Notes: generated by a model not told the origin, from the letters alone. A stretch of 64,000 bases of DNA from Candidatus Thorarchaeota archaeon (GCA_016933575.1 JAFGAR010000005.1:1-64000), one strand, 5' to 3'. Positions 47,251 to 55,860 are shown, numbered from the stretch's first letter. Made by a program: numbers and translations.

Positions 47251-47566
47251 ATTGTTCAGTAAGCCCGAAGGGTATACCGTTCTTCAATATGTCGGTCGGT
47301 ATATTTTCCTTCCACTTTTCAAGAAAGGCTGTTTCCTCTCTATATTGCTTACCTTCCTTTCTCAAGTCATCTGGGAGCATGCATGCAATCCCGTCGATGA
47401 CAGGGTACCATCTACCACATTTTGGGCACCTGATGAGTGCTTCGTCAATCTCTTCGACCACTTCATCCTCTGTTTCAAGATTATGTGATGTGTAGACTTC
47501 AAGATTGAGTTCACTTCGACAATCACTTGCAGGACATGCAAGAATGTCCATCAGCCAACGCTTCAT
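47249..47566 (-). CDS. Trm112-like zinc-binding methyltransferase activator
   Basis: 105 residues. It starts MKRWLMDILACPASDCRSEL and continues with EALIRCPKCGRWYPVIDGIACMLP, the Trm112 fold with two cysteine pairs. Trm112 activates several methyltransferases that modify tRNA, rRNA and release factor. The TAG stop overlaps the first bases of the downstream tRNA-Gln, so the two are likely made on one transcript. The charged C-terminus is longer than in some relatives. Confidence 0.88.
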   Translation of the reverse strand: MKRWLMDILACPASDCRSELNLEVYTSHNLETEDEVVEEIDEALIRCPKCGRWYPVIDGIACMLPDDLRKEGKQYREETAFLEKWKENIPTDILKNGIPFGLTEQ

Positions 47567-47650
47567 ACAGATGCAACTCCTGTGGTATAGTGTCGATTCA
47601 TCAGTTGTAGTTAAAAATCATTCTGGCAAAATATCAAGAAATACGCTCAA

Positions 47651-47688
47651 CCCAAAAGCTATTTTGGGGACATGAATTGCCTGCAGGC
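47651..47688 (+). promoter_or_regulatory. Two hairpins in the gcvPA leader
   Basis: CCCAAAA-GCTA-TTTTGGG forms a 7-bp stem (47651-47668), followed by the palindrome GCCTGCAGGC (47679-47688). They lie 26-63 bases before the gcvPA start and could be part of its 5' leader or the promoter of the divergent Trm112-like gene. No ligand-binding core of a known riboswitch was recognised. Confidence 0.35.
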
Positions 47689-47713
47689 CTAGTGTAATCT
47701 GGAGAGAGTTGCA

Positions 47714-49117
47714 ATGGAGTACAAACATCCTTGGATTCCAATCACACGCGATATAGAGAAAGAGATGCTTGAGTCTATAGGAAAAAGAAGCTTGGAAGAT
47801 CTCTTCTGTAACATTCCTGAGAAATTTCGGGTGAATAGAAATCTTGCTCTTCCTGATTCTCATACAGAGTATGAGGTCAGTAGAAGAATCCAGGAGCTTG
47901 CTGGTAGTAATAAGTCCGCAATTAATGGGGATGTATTCCTTGGTTCCGGTGTCGGGATGCATTATATCCCCGCAATTGTACCAGCATTGGCTGGGAGGTC
48001 TGAATTTGTGACATCCTATACAAGTTATCAGGCTGAGATAAGTCAAGGTATGCTTCAGACCCTTTTTGAATATCAAAGTCTGCTTGCAGAGATTCTCCAG
48101 ATTGACATTGTGAACTCATCAATGTACGATTATGCAACAGGTGTTGCTGAAGCTGCAAGGATGACAGTACGTGTAAATAAGAAACGTTCCAAGTTTTTAG
48201 TTCCAGGTACGATTAATCCCGAACATTATTCTGTGATACATACATACACAGAGCCTGCAGATATTGAGATTGTGAAAGTAGATTATGATCGTAACACAGG
48301 TCTACTCTCTCTCTCCGACTTGAAGGCAAAGATGGATGATACGGTCGCAGGGGTGTATATCGAAAATCCAAGTCATCTTGGTTTTATAGAGACCCAAGTC
48401 GATGAGATCTCGAAGATTGTTCATGATCATGATGCGTTGTTCGTGGTTGGTGTTGACATTCTCTCACTTGGAGTATTGAAACCCCCCGGGGGTTATGATG
48501 CTGATATTGTGGTTGCTGAAGGGCAACACCTTGGTGTGCCTATGAGCTATGGTGGACCCTTGCTTGGTATTTTTGCTTGTAGGAATGACCGGAAGTTGAT
48601 CTATCAGATGCCTGGTCGTCTTGTCGGAATGACCCGGACCGAAGAGGAACCTTATGAACGAGGTTTTGTCTTAACACTGAGTCCAAGAGAACAGCACATT
48701 CGTCGGGAAAAAGCAACTAGTAACATCTGTTCTAATCAGGCTCTTGTTGCAGTTACTGCTGCAGTGTATATGTCTACCCTCGGTCCTAGTGGCTTGCAGA
48801 CCTTGGGAGAAACCATTGCATTGAAAGCAAATTATGCTGCAAAGCAACTAAATACCATTAAAGGAGTAAAAGCTCCTGCAATTGGTTCATTCTTTTGGAA
48901 AGAGTTTGTAGTTCAATTTGAAAATGGAGTCACTGCTAGTCAAGTCCACACATCACTCTTGAAACAAGGAATTCAAGGTGGAAAAATACTCACAGATGAA
49001 TTTCCAGAACTAGGAGAGGCAATGTTGTTCTGTGTGACGGAGATTCACAGTCAAGAAGCAATAGATAATCTCGTTCGGGCAGTTGAACTAACAATGAGTA
49101 ATGGGGGTGCACAATAA
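47714..49117 (+). CDS. gcvPA: Glycine dehydrogenase (decarboxylating) subunit 1
   Basis: 467 residues. GSGVGMHYIPAIVPALAGRSEFVTSYTSYQ-type sequence, YASGVAEAARM-like DYATGVAEAARM and GYDADIVVAEGQHLGVPMSYGGPLLG are typical of the P-protein alpha subunit. With GcvPB it forms the PLP enzyme that decarboxylates glycine in the cleavage system. GGAGAG precedes the ATG. The stop overlaps the gcvPB start by one base. GcvH, GcvT and Lpd are not in the window. Confidence 0.95.
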   Translation: MEYKHPWIPITRDIEKEMLESIGKRSLEDLFCNIPEKFRVNRNLALPDSHTEYEVSRRIQELAGSNKSAINGDVFLGSGVGMHYIPAIVPALAGRSEFVTSYTSYQAEISQGMLQTLFEYQSLLAEILQIDIVNSSMYDYATGVAEAARMTVRVNKKRSKFLVPGTINPEHYSVIHTYTEPADIEIVKVDYDRNTGLLSLSDLKAKMDDTVAGVYIENPSHLGFIETQVDEISKIVHDHDALFVVGVDILSLGVLKPPGGYDADIVVAEGQHLGVPMSYGGPLLGIFACRNDRKLIYQMPGRLVGMTRTEEEPYERGFVLTLSPREQHIRREKATSNICSNQALVAVTAAVYMSTLGPSGLQTLGETIALKANYAAKQLNTIKGVKAPAIGSFFWKEFVVQFENGVTASQVHTSLLKQGIQGGKILTDEFPELGEAMLFCVTEIHSQEAIDNLVRAVELTMSNGGAQ

Positions 49118-50685
49118 TGAACAATAAATCAGAAAATCGTTCAGCGGTGAGACAGGCAAAATGGATTGAGCCCCTTATTTTTGAAAAGAGCACACCCGGG
49201 GTCATTGCCCATCAATTTCCAATAGCTGAGGCGATAATAAGAAAGGCGGTAGATCTTGGCAAAGTTCTACCCTCAAATATGAGACGAAAGACACTACCAA
49301 TGATACCTGAGGTCTCTGAACCAACCGTTGTGCGTCACTTCACAAGACTCTCTCAGATGAACTATTCAGTGAGTCTTGGTACTTATCCTCTGGGAAGTTG
49401 TACAATGAAATACAATCCTGAAGAGAACAATTGGGCGGCCTCCCAACCCGGTTTTTCATGGCTTCATCCACTTCAGGATGTATCTTCCACACAGGGAGCC
49501 CTTGAGATGATGTGGGAACTCGAACAATGGTTAGGCGAACTTACAGGCATGGATGCGGTCACATTGCAGCCTGCTGCTGGAGCTCAAGGCGAATGGACAG
49601 GAGTGATGATGATGCGCGAATATCATCGGTGTGTCACCAATGAGTGTGAACAACGATATGAAATGCTCATTCCTGATGCTGCTCATGGTACTAATCCTGC
49701 ATCTGCTGCCATGGCTGGCTATGAAGTAGTCGTTCTCCCCTCTAGTAATGAGGGCCTTGTGGATATTGACGCATTAAAAGCAGCGGCTGGACCTAAGACT
49801 GCAGGTCTAATGCTCACGAATCCTAATACCATCGGAGTCTTCGAGAAAGATATTGCTGAAATTACAGGGATTGTTCATGATGCCGGTGGTCTAGTGTATT
49901 ATGATGGAGCCAACTTCAATGCGATCATGCACAAGGTCAGGCCTGGTGACATGGGTTTTGATGTTGTGCATCTCAATTTGCACAAGACATTCTCAACGCC
50001 TCATGGTGGTGGTGGGCCCGGTGCAGGTCCTGTAGGTGTTAAAGAAAAACTTGCAGATTTCCTACCTGTACCTCGTATCATTCAGAACGAGAATGGACTA
50101 TTTGATCTGGATTACAACAGACCGGAATCTATTGGCAAAGTGAAGTCTTTCTATGGAAACTTTGGAGTTCTAGTGAGAGCATATGCCTACATGTACTCAC
50201 TTGGAAGGGAGGGTCTTAAAAGAGCTTCAGAAGTTGCTGTCCTCAATGCCAATTATATTGCTAATCATGTTCGGAAAATTCCTGGATTTACTTTACCATA
50301 CTCTCAGGATGCACCTCGGATGCATGAATGTGTCATCTCTGCAAAGGAATTGAAGGAAAAGACAGGCGTGACCGCAATGAACGTTGCAAAGCGCCTATTA
50401 GACTTTGGAATTCATGCTCCAACTGTGTATTTCCCTCTGATTGTACCCGAGGCATTAATGATTGAACCTACGGAGACAGAATCCAAACAGGAACTTGACT
50501 ATCTCATAGATGCACTCCGACAAATCTCCCGTGAAGCCCACGAGAATCCTGACCTAGTAAAGACAGCACCTCATTCCACGTCAGTACGTCTCCTTGATGA
50601 GTACAGATCAGCTCATCCTAAAACACTCACTCTGTCTTACAAGATGTATCTGGAACGCAAAAATGCAGGAGAAGAAGAAGACTAA
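49117..50685 (+). CDS. gcvPB: Glycine dehydrogenase (decarboxylating) subunit 2
   Basis: 522 residues. The PLP-lysine lies in LNLHKTFSTPHGGGGPGAGP (about 290), and DAAHGTNPASAAMAGYEV and GSCTMKYNPEENNWAA are family blocks. It is the catalytic half of the split P-protein. The length is normal. It is followed after about 50 bases by a LpdD-like gene, then a MoaD-like gene, then a methylthiotransferase, all in the same direction. Confidence 0.96.
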   Translation: MNNKSENRSAVRQAKWIEPLIFEKSTPGVIAHQFPIAEAIIRKAVDLGKVLPSNMRRKTLPMIPEVSEPTVVRHFTRLSQMNYSVSLGTYPLGSCTMKYNPEENNWAASQPGFSWLHPLQDVSSTQGALEMMWELEQWLGELTGMDAVTLQPAAGAQGEWTGVMMMREYHRCVTNECEQRYEMLIPDAAHGTNPASAAMAGYEVVVLPSSNEGLVDIDALKAAAGPKTAGLMLTNPNTIGVFEKDIAEITGIVHDAGGLVYYDGANFNAIMHKVRPGDMGFDVVHLNLHKTFSTPHGGGGPGAGPVGVKEKLADFLPVPRIIQNENGLFDLDYNRPESIGKVKSFYGNFGVLVRAYAYMYSLGREGLKRASEVAVLNANYIANHVRKIPGFTLPYSQDAPRMHECVISAKELKEKTGVTAMNVAKRLLDFGIHAPTVYFPLIVPEALMIEPTETESKQELDYLIDALRQISREAHENPDLVKTAPHSTSVRLLDEYRSAHPKTLTLSYKMYLERKNAGEEED

Positions 50686-50736
50686 CACAATCACAAACCA
50701 CAAGTGTTAGAGGGTCTTACGTACAGAACGATATCA

Positions 50737-51108
50737 ATGATAATCGAGAAGAAAGCAGGTCGTCACTCACTCATCCTTGATACCAAGAACATTGGCAACG
50801 ACCTATTGGTTGCAATTCATGGAGGCGATGAACACCATATCGGAGGTGTAGCAATTGCATATGAAACCCCAAGTCACTATAGAGAGGCATCCACGATTAG
50901 CGTCAACACACTCACATTTCCAGGTCACAAAGACTATGTAGTAGCTAACTCCGCAGCAGAGCAAATCTGTAAGACACTTCATCGACCAACTGTTGTTACA
51001 GTTGGGATCCATTATGAAAATGCAACTAAAACTGAGATAGATGAGATACTCAAGACTGTGGACTTGCTTGTAAATGAACTGATTTCGTACTATCAAAAGG
51101 CTGAATAG
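50737..51108 (+). CDS. LpdD-like (prenylated flavin chaperone-like) protein
   Basis: 123 residues from ATG 50737; the track's GTG at 50704 adds 11 residues not seen in the family. The LLVAIHGGDEHHIGGVAIA segment, then STISVNTLTFPGHKDYVVA and VTVGIHYENATKTEID are what I know of LpdD-like domains, associated with UbiD-type decarboxylases. No UbiD or UbiX homologue lies near, so its role here is open. It probably belongs to the gcvP transcript. Confidence 0.65.
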   Translation: MIIEKKAGRHSLILDTKNIGNDLLVAIHGGDEHHIGGVAIAYETPSHYREASTISVNTLTFPGHKDYVVANSAAEQICKTLHRPTVVTVGIHYENATKTEIDEILKTVDLLVNELISYYQKAE

Positions 51109-51139
51109 TACACCTTGAAAGGCGTCAATGTGAATAGAA

Positions 51140-51421
51140 TTGCGTGTAAGATTCAAGTCCTTTGGACCAATACGTAGGTCTCTTGCTCAGCAGGTATTGG
51201 AGATAGAGGTTCCAGATGGGGCTACTGTCCTTCAGGTTATTCACAAAGTGGTGGAAATTGGTGGGGACGCTCTGCGGGACTTGGTTTTTGAAAATGGAGC
51301 GATAAACGGCAATCTTATTGTGATACTTAACAAGAGAGATGTTTCCACGATTGGTGGTATTTCGGTATATGTTTCGGAAGGTGATGAAATAGCCCTTCTT
51401 CCTCATGTTCAAGGAGGGTAA
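51140..51421 (+). CDS. MoaD/ThiS-like ubiquitin-fold sulfur carrier
   Basis: 93 residues, ending in a diglycine (HVQGG) as needed for thiocarboxylation or conjugation. It starts RVRFKSFGPIRRSLAQQVLEIEVPDGATV and carries NLIVILNKRDV and EGDEIALLP, all typical of the beta-grasp family. The start is TTG at 51140. It could serve molybdopterin, thiamine or tRNA sulfur transfer, or protein modification. The next gene's product is a methylthiotransferase, which is suggestive but unproven as its partner. Confidence 0.85.
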   Translation: MRVRFKSFGPIRRSLAQQVLEIEVPDGATVLQVIHKVVEIGGDALRDLVFENGAINGNLIVILNKRDVSTIGGISVYVSEGDEIALLPHVQGG

Positions 51422-51431
51422 TATTCATCAG

Positions 51432-52727
51432 ATGAAGATCAAGTATTTTCTGGAAACATATGGCTGTTCCCTCAATTCAGCTGATTCAGATATTATTGCT
51501 GGAAGACTGCAAGATATCGGCGCTCATCGGACTACTGATGAAAAGAAGGCTGCTGTCATCATTTTGAATACGTGCGGTGTGAAGGAACCTACTGAAGATC
51601 GAATTATCTACAGGCTTGAAGAACTGGCAAAAGGAGAAACGCCAATAGTAATTGCAGGGTGCCTACCTAAAATCTCCTTAGATCGCATACTACGGGCAAT
51701 ACCTACCTATGCAGCAATACTCGGTCCTCAATCCATCGACTCAATGATTGATGTTCTTCCTAGAGTCCTACGTGGCGAGCGCGGGATTGTTCATCTGGAA
51801 TCCAGTTTCGAATCTAAATTGAAATGGTTACAAGCCCCTTCCAATGGTGTGATATGCACAATTCCTATCTGTGAAGGGTGTTTGGGGAATTGCTCCTATT
51901 GCGCTGTGCGATTTGCTCGAGGTCAGGTCAAGAGTCATCAACCCCGAGAGATATGTAAGACGATAACAAAATGTGTTCGATCTGGACATAGGGAGATTCG
52001 AATCACGTCACAAGACTTGGGTGTGTACGGTATTGATATCCAAAGCGATTTGATATCGCTCTTGAAACAGATTGATGAGATCCCTGGGGACCACCGATTT
52101 AGGCTTGGCATGTTCAATCCCAATCTTGTTCTAGAATCCATCTCAGCTCTCATTGATGTAATGGATTCTGACCATTTCTTCAAATTCTTCCATGTTCCTT
52201 TACAATCAGGCAGTGATATAATTCTAAAAGAAATGAAACGCTTGTACAGTGTTAATAATTGGGAATATGTCGTAAACACCATCCGTTCTTCTTTTAGTAA
52301 TGCAACGATTGCGACTGACATCATTGTTGGGTTTCCTGGAGAAACTGATGAAGACTTTGAGTTGACGATGGACTTGATACGAAGAGTTCACCCTGCTGTG
52401 GTCAATATCTCAAAGTATGGCGATCGTCCTGATACATTGGCATCTAAGAGACAGGACAAAGTGGACACATCCATCAAAAAGAAACGCAGTCAACTTCTGA
52501 CAAGGCTTGTGAACAAGATTATTCTTGAAAACAATGAATCCTGGTTGGATTGGACCGGACTTGTTCTAGTAACAGATAGAGGATTACGTGGTGGATATCT
52601 GTGCAGAAACTATGCCTACAAACCCATCATTGTACACGATAGACTCGCATTAGGTTCCACTGTAGAAGTTCGTATTGTTGATGCTAAACGCACTCATCTC
52701 GTGGGTGAAACTATCTCTTCAGTTTGA
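51432..52727 (+). CDS. tRNA-t6A37 methylthiotransferase (CDKAL1/MtaB-like)
   Basis: 431 residues from ATG 51432 (MKIKYFLETYGCSLN), the natural start for this family; the track start at 51405 overlaps the MoaD-like gene. It has an N-terminal MTTase domain (ETYGCSLN, LNTCGVKEPTED, IAGCLPK), a radical SAM core with CEGCLGNCSYCAVR and a C-terminal TRAM domain. It should add a methylthio group to t6A at position 37 in tRNA. An AGGAGG lies 14 bases upstream. It is convergent with the oxidoreductase gene, overlapping by 17 bases. Confidence 0.9.
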   Translation: MKIKYFLETYGCSLNSADSDIIAGRLQDIGAHRTTDEKKAAVIILNTCGVKEPTEDRIIYRLEELAKGETPIVIAGCLPKISLDRILRAIPTYAAILGPQSIDSMIDVLPRVLRGERGIVHLESSFESKLKWLQAPSNGVICTIPICEGCLGNCSYCAVRFARGQVKSHQPREICKTITKCVRSGHREIRITSQDLGVYGIDIQSDLISLLKQIDEIPGDHRFRLGMFNPNLVLESISALIDVMDSDHFFKFFHVPLQSGSDIILKEMKRLYSVNNWEYVVNTIRSSFSNATIATDIIVGFPGETDEDFELTMDLIRRVHPAVVNISKYGDRPDTLASKRQDKVDTSIKKKRSQLLTRLVNKIILENNESWLDWTGLVLVTDRGLRGGYLCRNYAYKPIIVHDRLALGSTVEVRIVDAKRTHLVGETISSV

Positions 52728-53712
52728 CATCGATATTGACAACTTTCCCGGTTCTCGTACTCTCTCTCGTGCTTTCAACTATTTCCAGAGCACAGAGTGC
52801 ATCATCGATACTTACTCTTGGTGTTTTTCCACTCTTTACACATGAAATGAAATCAATGAGTACTTCTCTTACAGGCTCTCCATATACTTTGATTGTTGCG
52901 CCTCTCTCAGGAAGCTTGATAGTATCACTCGCCGCCATAGGTTCTTGGTCTAAATTCTGAATCTTAATGATTTGAGCAAAGAGATCCAGTGTGAGTGACC
53001 CCTTAGTTCCTGAAACATCCATGTATCTTCTTCTTCCTGTGTATTCCCTAGAGAGGTGAAAGACATGCTGTGTTCCTGATTCAAAATTCACCAACACTGT
53101 GCCACTGTTGTATATGCCACCTTCCTCCTTAGATTGAGCATAAAGCGTTGCTTTTCCATGACTGATACGTGCCATAATATCAAAATCATGAACGCCTATG
53201 TCTTCATAGACATCTCCAAGAGATGGGATTCTCGAAGGTTGTACGAAACCCCGTCTATCATGAATCACAGTACGAGGAACTCCAATAGCATCAGTCTTGA
53301 TCAATAAGAGCGCCTTTGTCACAATTGGATTATAGATCTCAGAATGCGAGACCTGGGTGACCACGCCTTTTTTGTTGACAATCTCTGCTACTTTTTTAGC
53401 ATCCTCCAATGTGCTTGCTAGGGGTTTTTCAATAAGGAGGCCTCGAACACAATCGTATTTCGATAGGATTTCCTTTGCAATTGCTGCATGTGATGAAGTT
53501 GGTGTAGAAATAATCAGGGCATCTGGAGTAGTATCTTCAATAAGTTCCTCATAACTACTGAACGCTGGAATGCCGTATGATTTTGCTACATCTGTTGCTG
53601 TATCCATATTTGTATCAGCCACACCAGCTAGAACACCCATATCACTCAGAATCCGTGCATGAATGCGTCCCATATTACCAGTGCCAACGATACCTATCTT
53701 TAAGGATGTCAT
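52711..53712 (-). CDS. Gfo/Idh/MocA-family NAD(P)-dependent oxidoreductase
   Basis: 333 residues. The Rossmann fold begins LKIGIVGTGNMGRIHARILSD, and the EKP motif is in LLIEKPLASTLEDA; DIGVHDFDIM is the typical active-site loop. These enzymes oxidise sugars or cyclitols, and the substrate here cannot be read from sequence. It overlaps the methylthiotransferase gene by 17 bases at the 3' end. Confidence 0.85.
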   Translation of the reverse strand: MTSLKIGIVGTGNMGRIHARILSDMGVLAGVADTNMDTATDVAKSYGIPAFSSYEELIEDTTPDALIISTPTSSHAAIAKEILSKYDCVRGLLIEKPLASTLEDAKKVAEIVNKKGVVTQVSHSEIYNPIVTKALLLIKTDAIGVPRTVIHDRRGFVQPSRIPSLGDVYEDIGVHDFDIMARISHGKATLYAQSKEEGGIYNSGTVLVNFESGTQHVFHLSREYTGRRRYMDVSGTKGSLTLDLFAQIIKIQNLDQEPMAASDTIKLPERGATIKVYGEPVREVLIDFISCVKSGKTPRVSIDDALCALEIVESTRESTRTGKVVNIDVKLKR

Positions 53713-53948
53713 ACTAATCTACTCCGGTAGGGCTAAGGAACTCGGTTGATAATCTTCCTTTATACATTGTCATGAGTCAGATACAATGTCTATACCAATT
53801 CAATGGTCAAATCTGCCGCTTGTTTGCATGATGGCTTTAAATTTCAGGGTCTCTACTATATACTGAACCAAAGTACTACACCCTCCCCGTGTTTGGGACC
53901 TCAACGCGTTATATCTGCTTTGACGCTCTTATGACAACTCCCTCCCTC

Positions 53949-54003
53949 GGACCCACCTGTGGACGCAGCACAGATCCGCCTCAATCTTGCTGTAGGTGGG
54001 TCC
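53949..54003. ncRNA. Candidate structured RNA or large hairpin
   Basis: GGACCCACCT and AGGTGGGTCC are perfectly complementary across 35 bases. Inside, GCAGCA (53965-53970) can pair with TGCTGT (53988-53993), so the stem continues after a six-base bulge on the 5' side. The stem is G/C-rich against an AT-rich background. It is not a known RNA class as far as I can tell. It could also be a DNA cruciform or mobile-element relic. Confidence 0.35.
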
Positions 54004-54005
54004 TA

Positions 54006-54096
54006 TTAGATTGTCAGACTTGTTCTATCAATTAACTAGATTGACAAGATCCCAGATGATAGATTGACATGAACGAAATAAAATCTTGACAGATTG
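54006..54096. repeat. Repeated TAGATTGAC-like motif upstream of the CDGSH gene
   Basis: Near copies occur at about 54008 (TAGATTGTC), 54038 (TAGATTGAC), 54060 (TAGATTGAC) and a related TTGACAGATTG at about 54086. Spacings are roughly 30, 22 and 26 bases. They directly precede the CDGSH gene, so they may be operator sites, but chance in AT-rich sequence is possible. Confidence 0.35.
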
Positions 54097-54142
54097 CAAT
54101 CTTAAAATAGAATTTTACTATCTGTTTCACAGTTGTGATATT

Positions 54143-54784
54143 ATGAATAAGAATCAGAAACCAATGGTCGTCTTTGATATGTATGGACCCTATATGATTG
54201 TAGGTGCACCAAAGGTAGTGAACTCAAAGGGTAAGGCTATCGATATGGGTCTTGTAACTGCATTCTGTAGATGTGGGAAATCTGAAAACAAACCTTATTG
54301 TGATGGCACTCACTCGAAAGTTGGTTTCTCTGGGGAAAAAGACCCTGATAGGCGTGAGGATACGGTAGTTGAATTCAAGGGAAAAGACATCACTATCCTG
54401 GACAATAGAGGGGTCTGTTCTGCTGATGGTGCCTGTGTTCGAGAGAGTCCTGAGGTCTTTCAGAAGGACAAGAAACCTGCATGGATCTTTCCTGATAATG
54501 GACCTGTGAGGAAGACCATCAAGACTATCGAGAAGTGCCCCTCCGGCGCACTCAGCTATAAGATTGGAACCCAGCGCATTCAAGACCTGCAACGCAAGCC
54601 TGCAATCAAGATTGCAAAAGACGGTCCCCTCGAATTTGTGGGATGGATTGAGCTAATCGATGATCAAGGATCGAAACCAGAATCCAGCGAACACTATACT
54701 CTCTGTCGTTGCGGCGCGTCAAAGAACAAGCCATTCTGTGACAACTCTCATAAGAAAGTAGACTTCAAGGATTCAAAGAACTGA
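54143..54784 (+). CDS. Double CDGSH iron-sulfur protein with central mono-cluster ferredoxin-like domain
   Basis: 213 residues from ATG 54143; the track start at 54086 adds 19 residues that lack similarity. An N-terminal CDGSH motif (CRCGKSENKPYCDGTH), a central divergent 4Fe-4S domain (RGVCSADGACVRESPEVF...IEKCPSGALSY) and a C-terminal CDGSH motif (CRCGASKNKPFCDNSH) are clear. The CDGSH fold binds a 2Fe-2S cluster with three Cys and one His. The role may be electron transfer or redox sensing. It is monocistronic. Confidence 0.88.
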   Translation: MNKNQKPMVVFDMYGPYMIVGAPKVVNSKGKAIDMGLVTAFCRCGKSENKPYCDGTHSKVGFSGEKDPDRREDTVVEFKGKDITILDNRGVCSADGACVRESPEVFQKDKKPAWIFPDNGPVRKTIKTIEKCPSGALSYKIGTQRIQDLQRKPAIKIAKDGPLEFVGWIELIDDQGSKPESSEHYTLCRCGASKNKPFCDNSHKKVDFKDSKN

Positions 54785-55260
54785 TAGTTCATTCATCTTT
54801 GTCCTGTTTTGAGTGAAATAAAAAAGAGAACTGGCACAGTAAGACGCATCGTTGGGGCCTTCATCCAACAAGTTGAGGATTCTTGTATGTGCCTATTTGT
54901 TCTCATGATATCATTTATGAAATCAGTATATAATAAAAAGCCACAAGACGGGGTCACATTATATAGTCCCAGATAGCAATCACATCTTGTTACTATTAAG
55001 GTCACCAAATTAATGGTTGTTATCTTTTAATTCCGTTTCCAAGCTACTCACGGACATGATTTGACTATCTTGGCAAAAGAGGACCCTGTACACAAGTTCT
55101 TAAGCAAACTTTCTGAGCTTCATCTTGCAGGTACACGAGAAGCATGAAGCGTTTTCTATCGTAGGAATGGTCGAGAGTTTTTTTTTCAATCATCGCAAAT
55201 TTCACAGAAGGACACACTAGTTTTGACGACTTGCATATCGCATTTAGCGAGTGAATAATA
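54785..55260. other. Non-coding stretch upstream of the OB-fold gene
   Basis: About 476 bases. It contains AGTATATAATAAAAAG (about 54926-54940), a strong TATA-like element, and another at about 54957; a T-run of nine bases is at about 55179. A frame 55061-55147 (TTG start, 28 codons) encodes a peptide with DPVHKFLSKLSELHLAG but has no clear ribosome site. A short transcript between the TATA elements and the T-run is possible. No family was recognised. Confidence 0.4.
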
Positions 55261-55860
55261 ATGGGTTATGAAGAACGTGAGCCAATTGAGGCTACTGTGG
55301 CTGAACTAAAGCCACGAATGAAGAATGTCACCATTTCTTTCAAGGTGATCAGCATGGGTGAAGAGCGTGAGATCGAATCTCGTAATGATGGAGGATCTCA
55401 CCGTGTCTGTGACATCACTGTTGGTGACGCAAGCGGAACTGTTCAGGTTCCACTCTGGGATGAAGCTATTGATAACATTACAGAAGGCGGTAGCTACAAT
55501 CTGACTAATGGATACACTGGGCTCTTTCGAGGAAATCTGCGATTGAATGTTGGTAGATACGGCAAACTTGAGCAGGCTGAAGAAGCTATTGAGGATGTCA
55601 ACATGAGCATTGACATGTCCGCTGAGGAACACGAGGACGACCGACCACGAAGAAGTTTTGGTGGAGGCGGTGGCCGAAGTGGAGGCGGTGGTTATGGTGG
55701 CGACCGACGAGGCGGCGGCGGTGGTTACAGCGGCCGAAGTAGCGGTGGTGGCTATGGCGGAGACCGGCGTGGAAGTAGCGGTGGTTATGGTGGTCGCGAC
55801 CGAAGAAGCGGCAGCGGCGGTTATGGCGATAGTGGTGGCGACAGTCGTCGCAGATACTAG
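55261..55860 (+). CDS. OB-fold single-stranded nucleic-acid-binding protein with RGG-rich tail
   Basis: 199 residues. The first 110 form an OB fold (VTISFKVISMGEEREIE, VCDITVGDASGTVQVPLWDEA, YNLTNGYTGLFRGNLRLNVG), like crenarchaeal SSB and the human SOSS-B proteins. After an acidic linker, the last 70 residues are Gly/Arg/Tyr-rich with GGGYGGDRRG-type repeats. Such RGG tails bind RNA or drive condensation in eukaryotes. The ATG is preceded by GTGAATAATA with no good SD. A minus-strand ORF in the track over this region is a shadow of the repeats. Confidence 0.82.
   Translation: MGYEEREPIEATVAELKPRMKNVTISFKVISMGEEREIESRNDGGSHRVCDITVGDASGTVQVPLWDEAIDNITEGGSYNLTNGYTGLFRGNLRLNVGRYGKLEQAEEAIEDVNMSIDMSAEEHEDDRPRRSFGGGGGRSGGGGYGGDRRGGGGGYSGRSSGGGYGGDRRGSSGGYGGRDRRSGSGGYGDSGGDSRRRY

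Larger units (their letters stand above)
53713..54142. other. Long non-coding stretch with a large hairpin and repeated motif
   Basis: About 430 bases with no credible ORF, located upstream of the CDGSH gene. It holds a 10-bp inverted repeat (53949-54003) and three or four near-copies of TAGATTGAC (54006-54096). It also contains AT-rich stretches that could be promoter elements. I found no tRNA, 5S or SRP RNA signature here. It may hold an undescribed small RNA. Confidence 0.5.

Noticed and set aside
47640-47714. Glycine riboswitch before gcvPA, suggested by GGAGAG and hairpins.
   Set aside because: The stretch is too short and lacks the conserved tandem core; GGAGAG is at the normal ribosome-binding distance.
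53713-54142. SRP RNA, RNase P RNA or 5S rRNA in the long gap.
   Set aside because: No characteristic helix 8, AAACUCCG or 5S motif was found on either strand.
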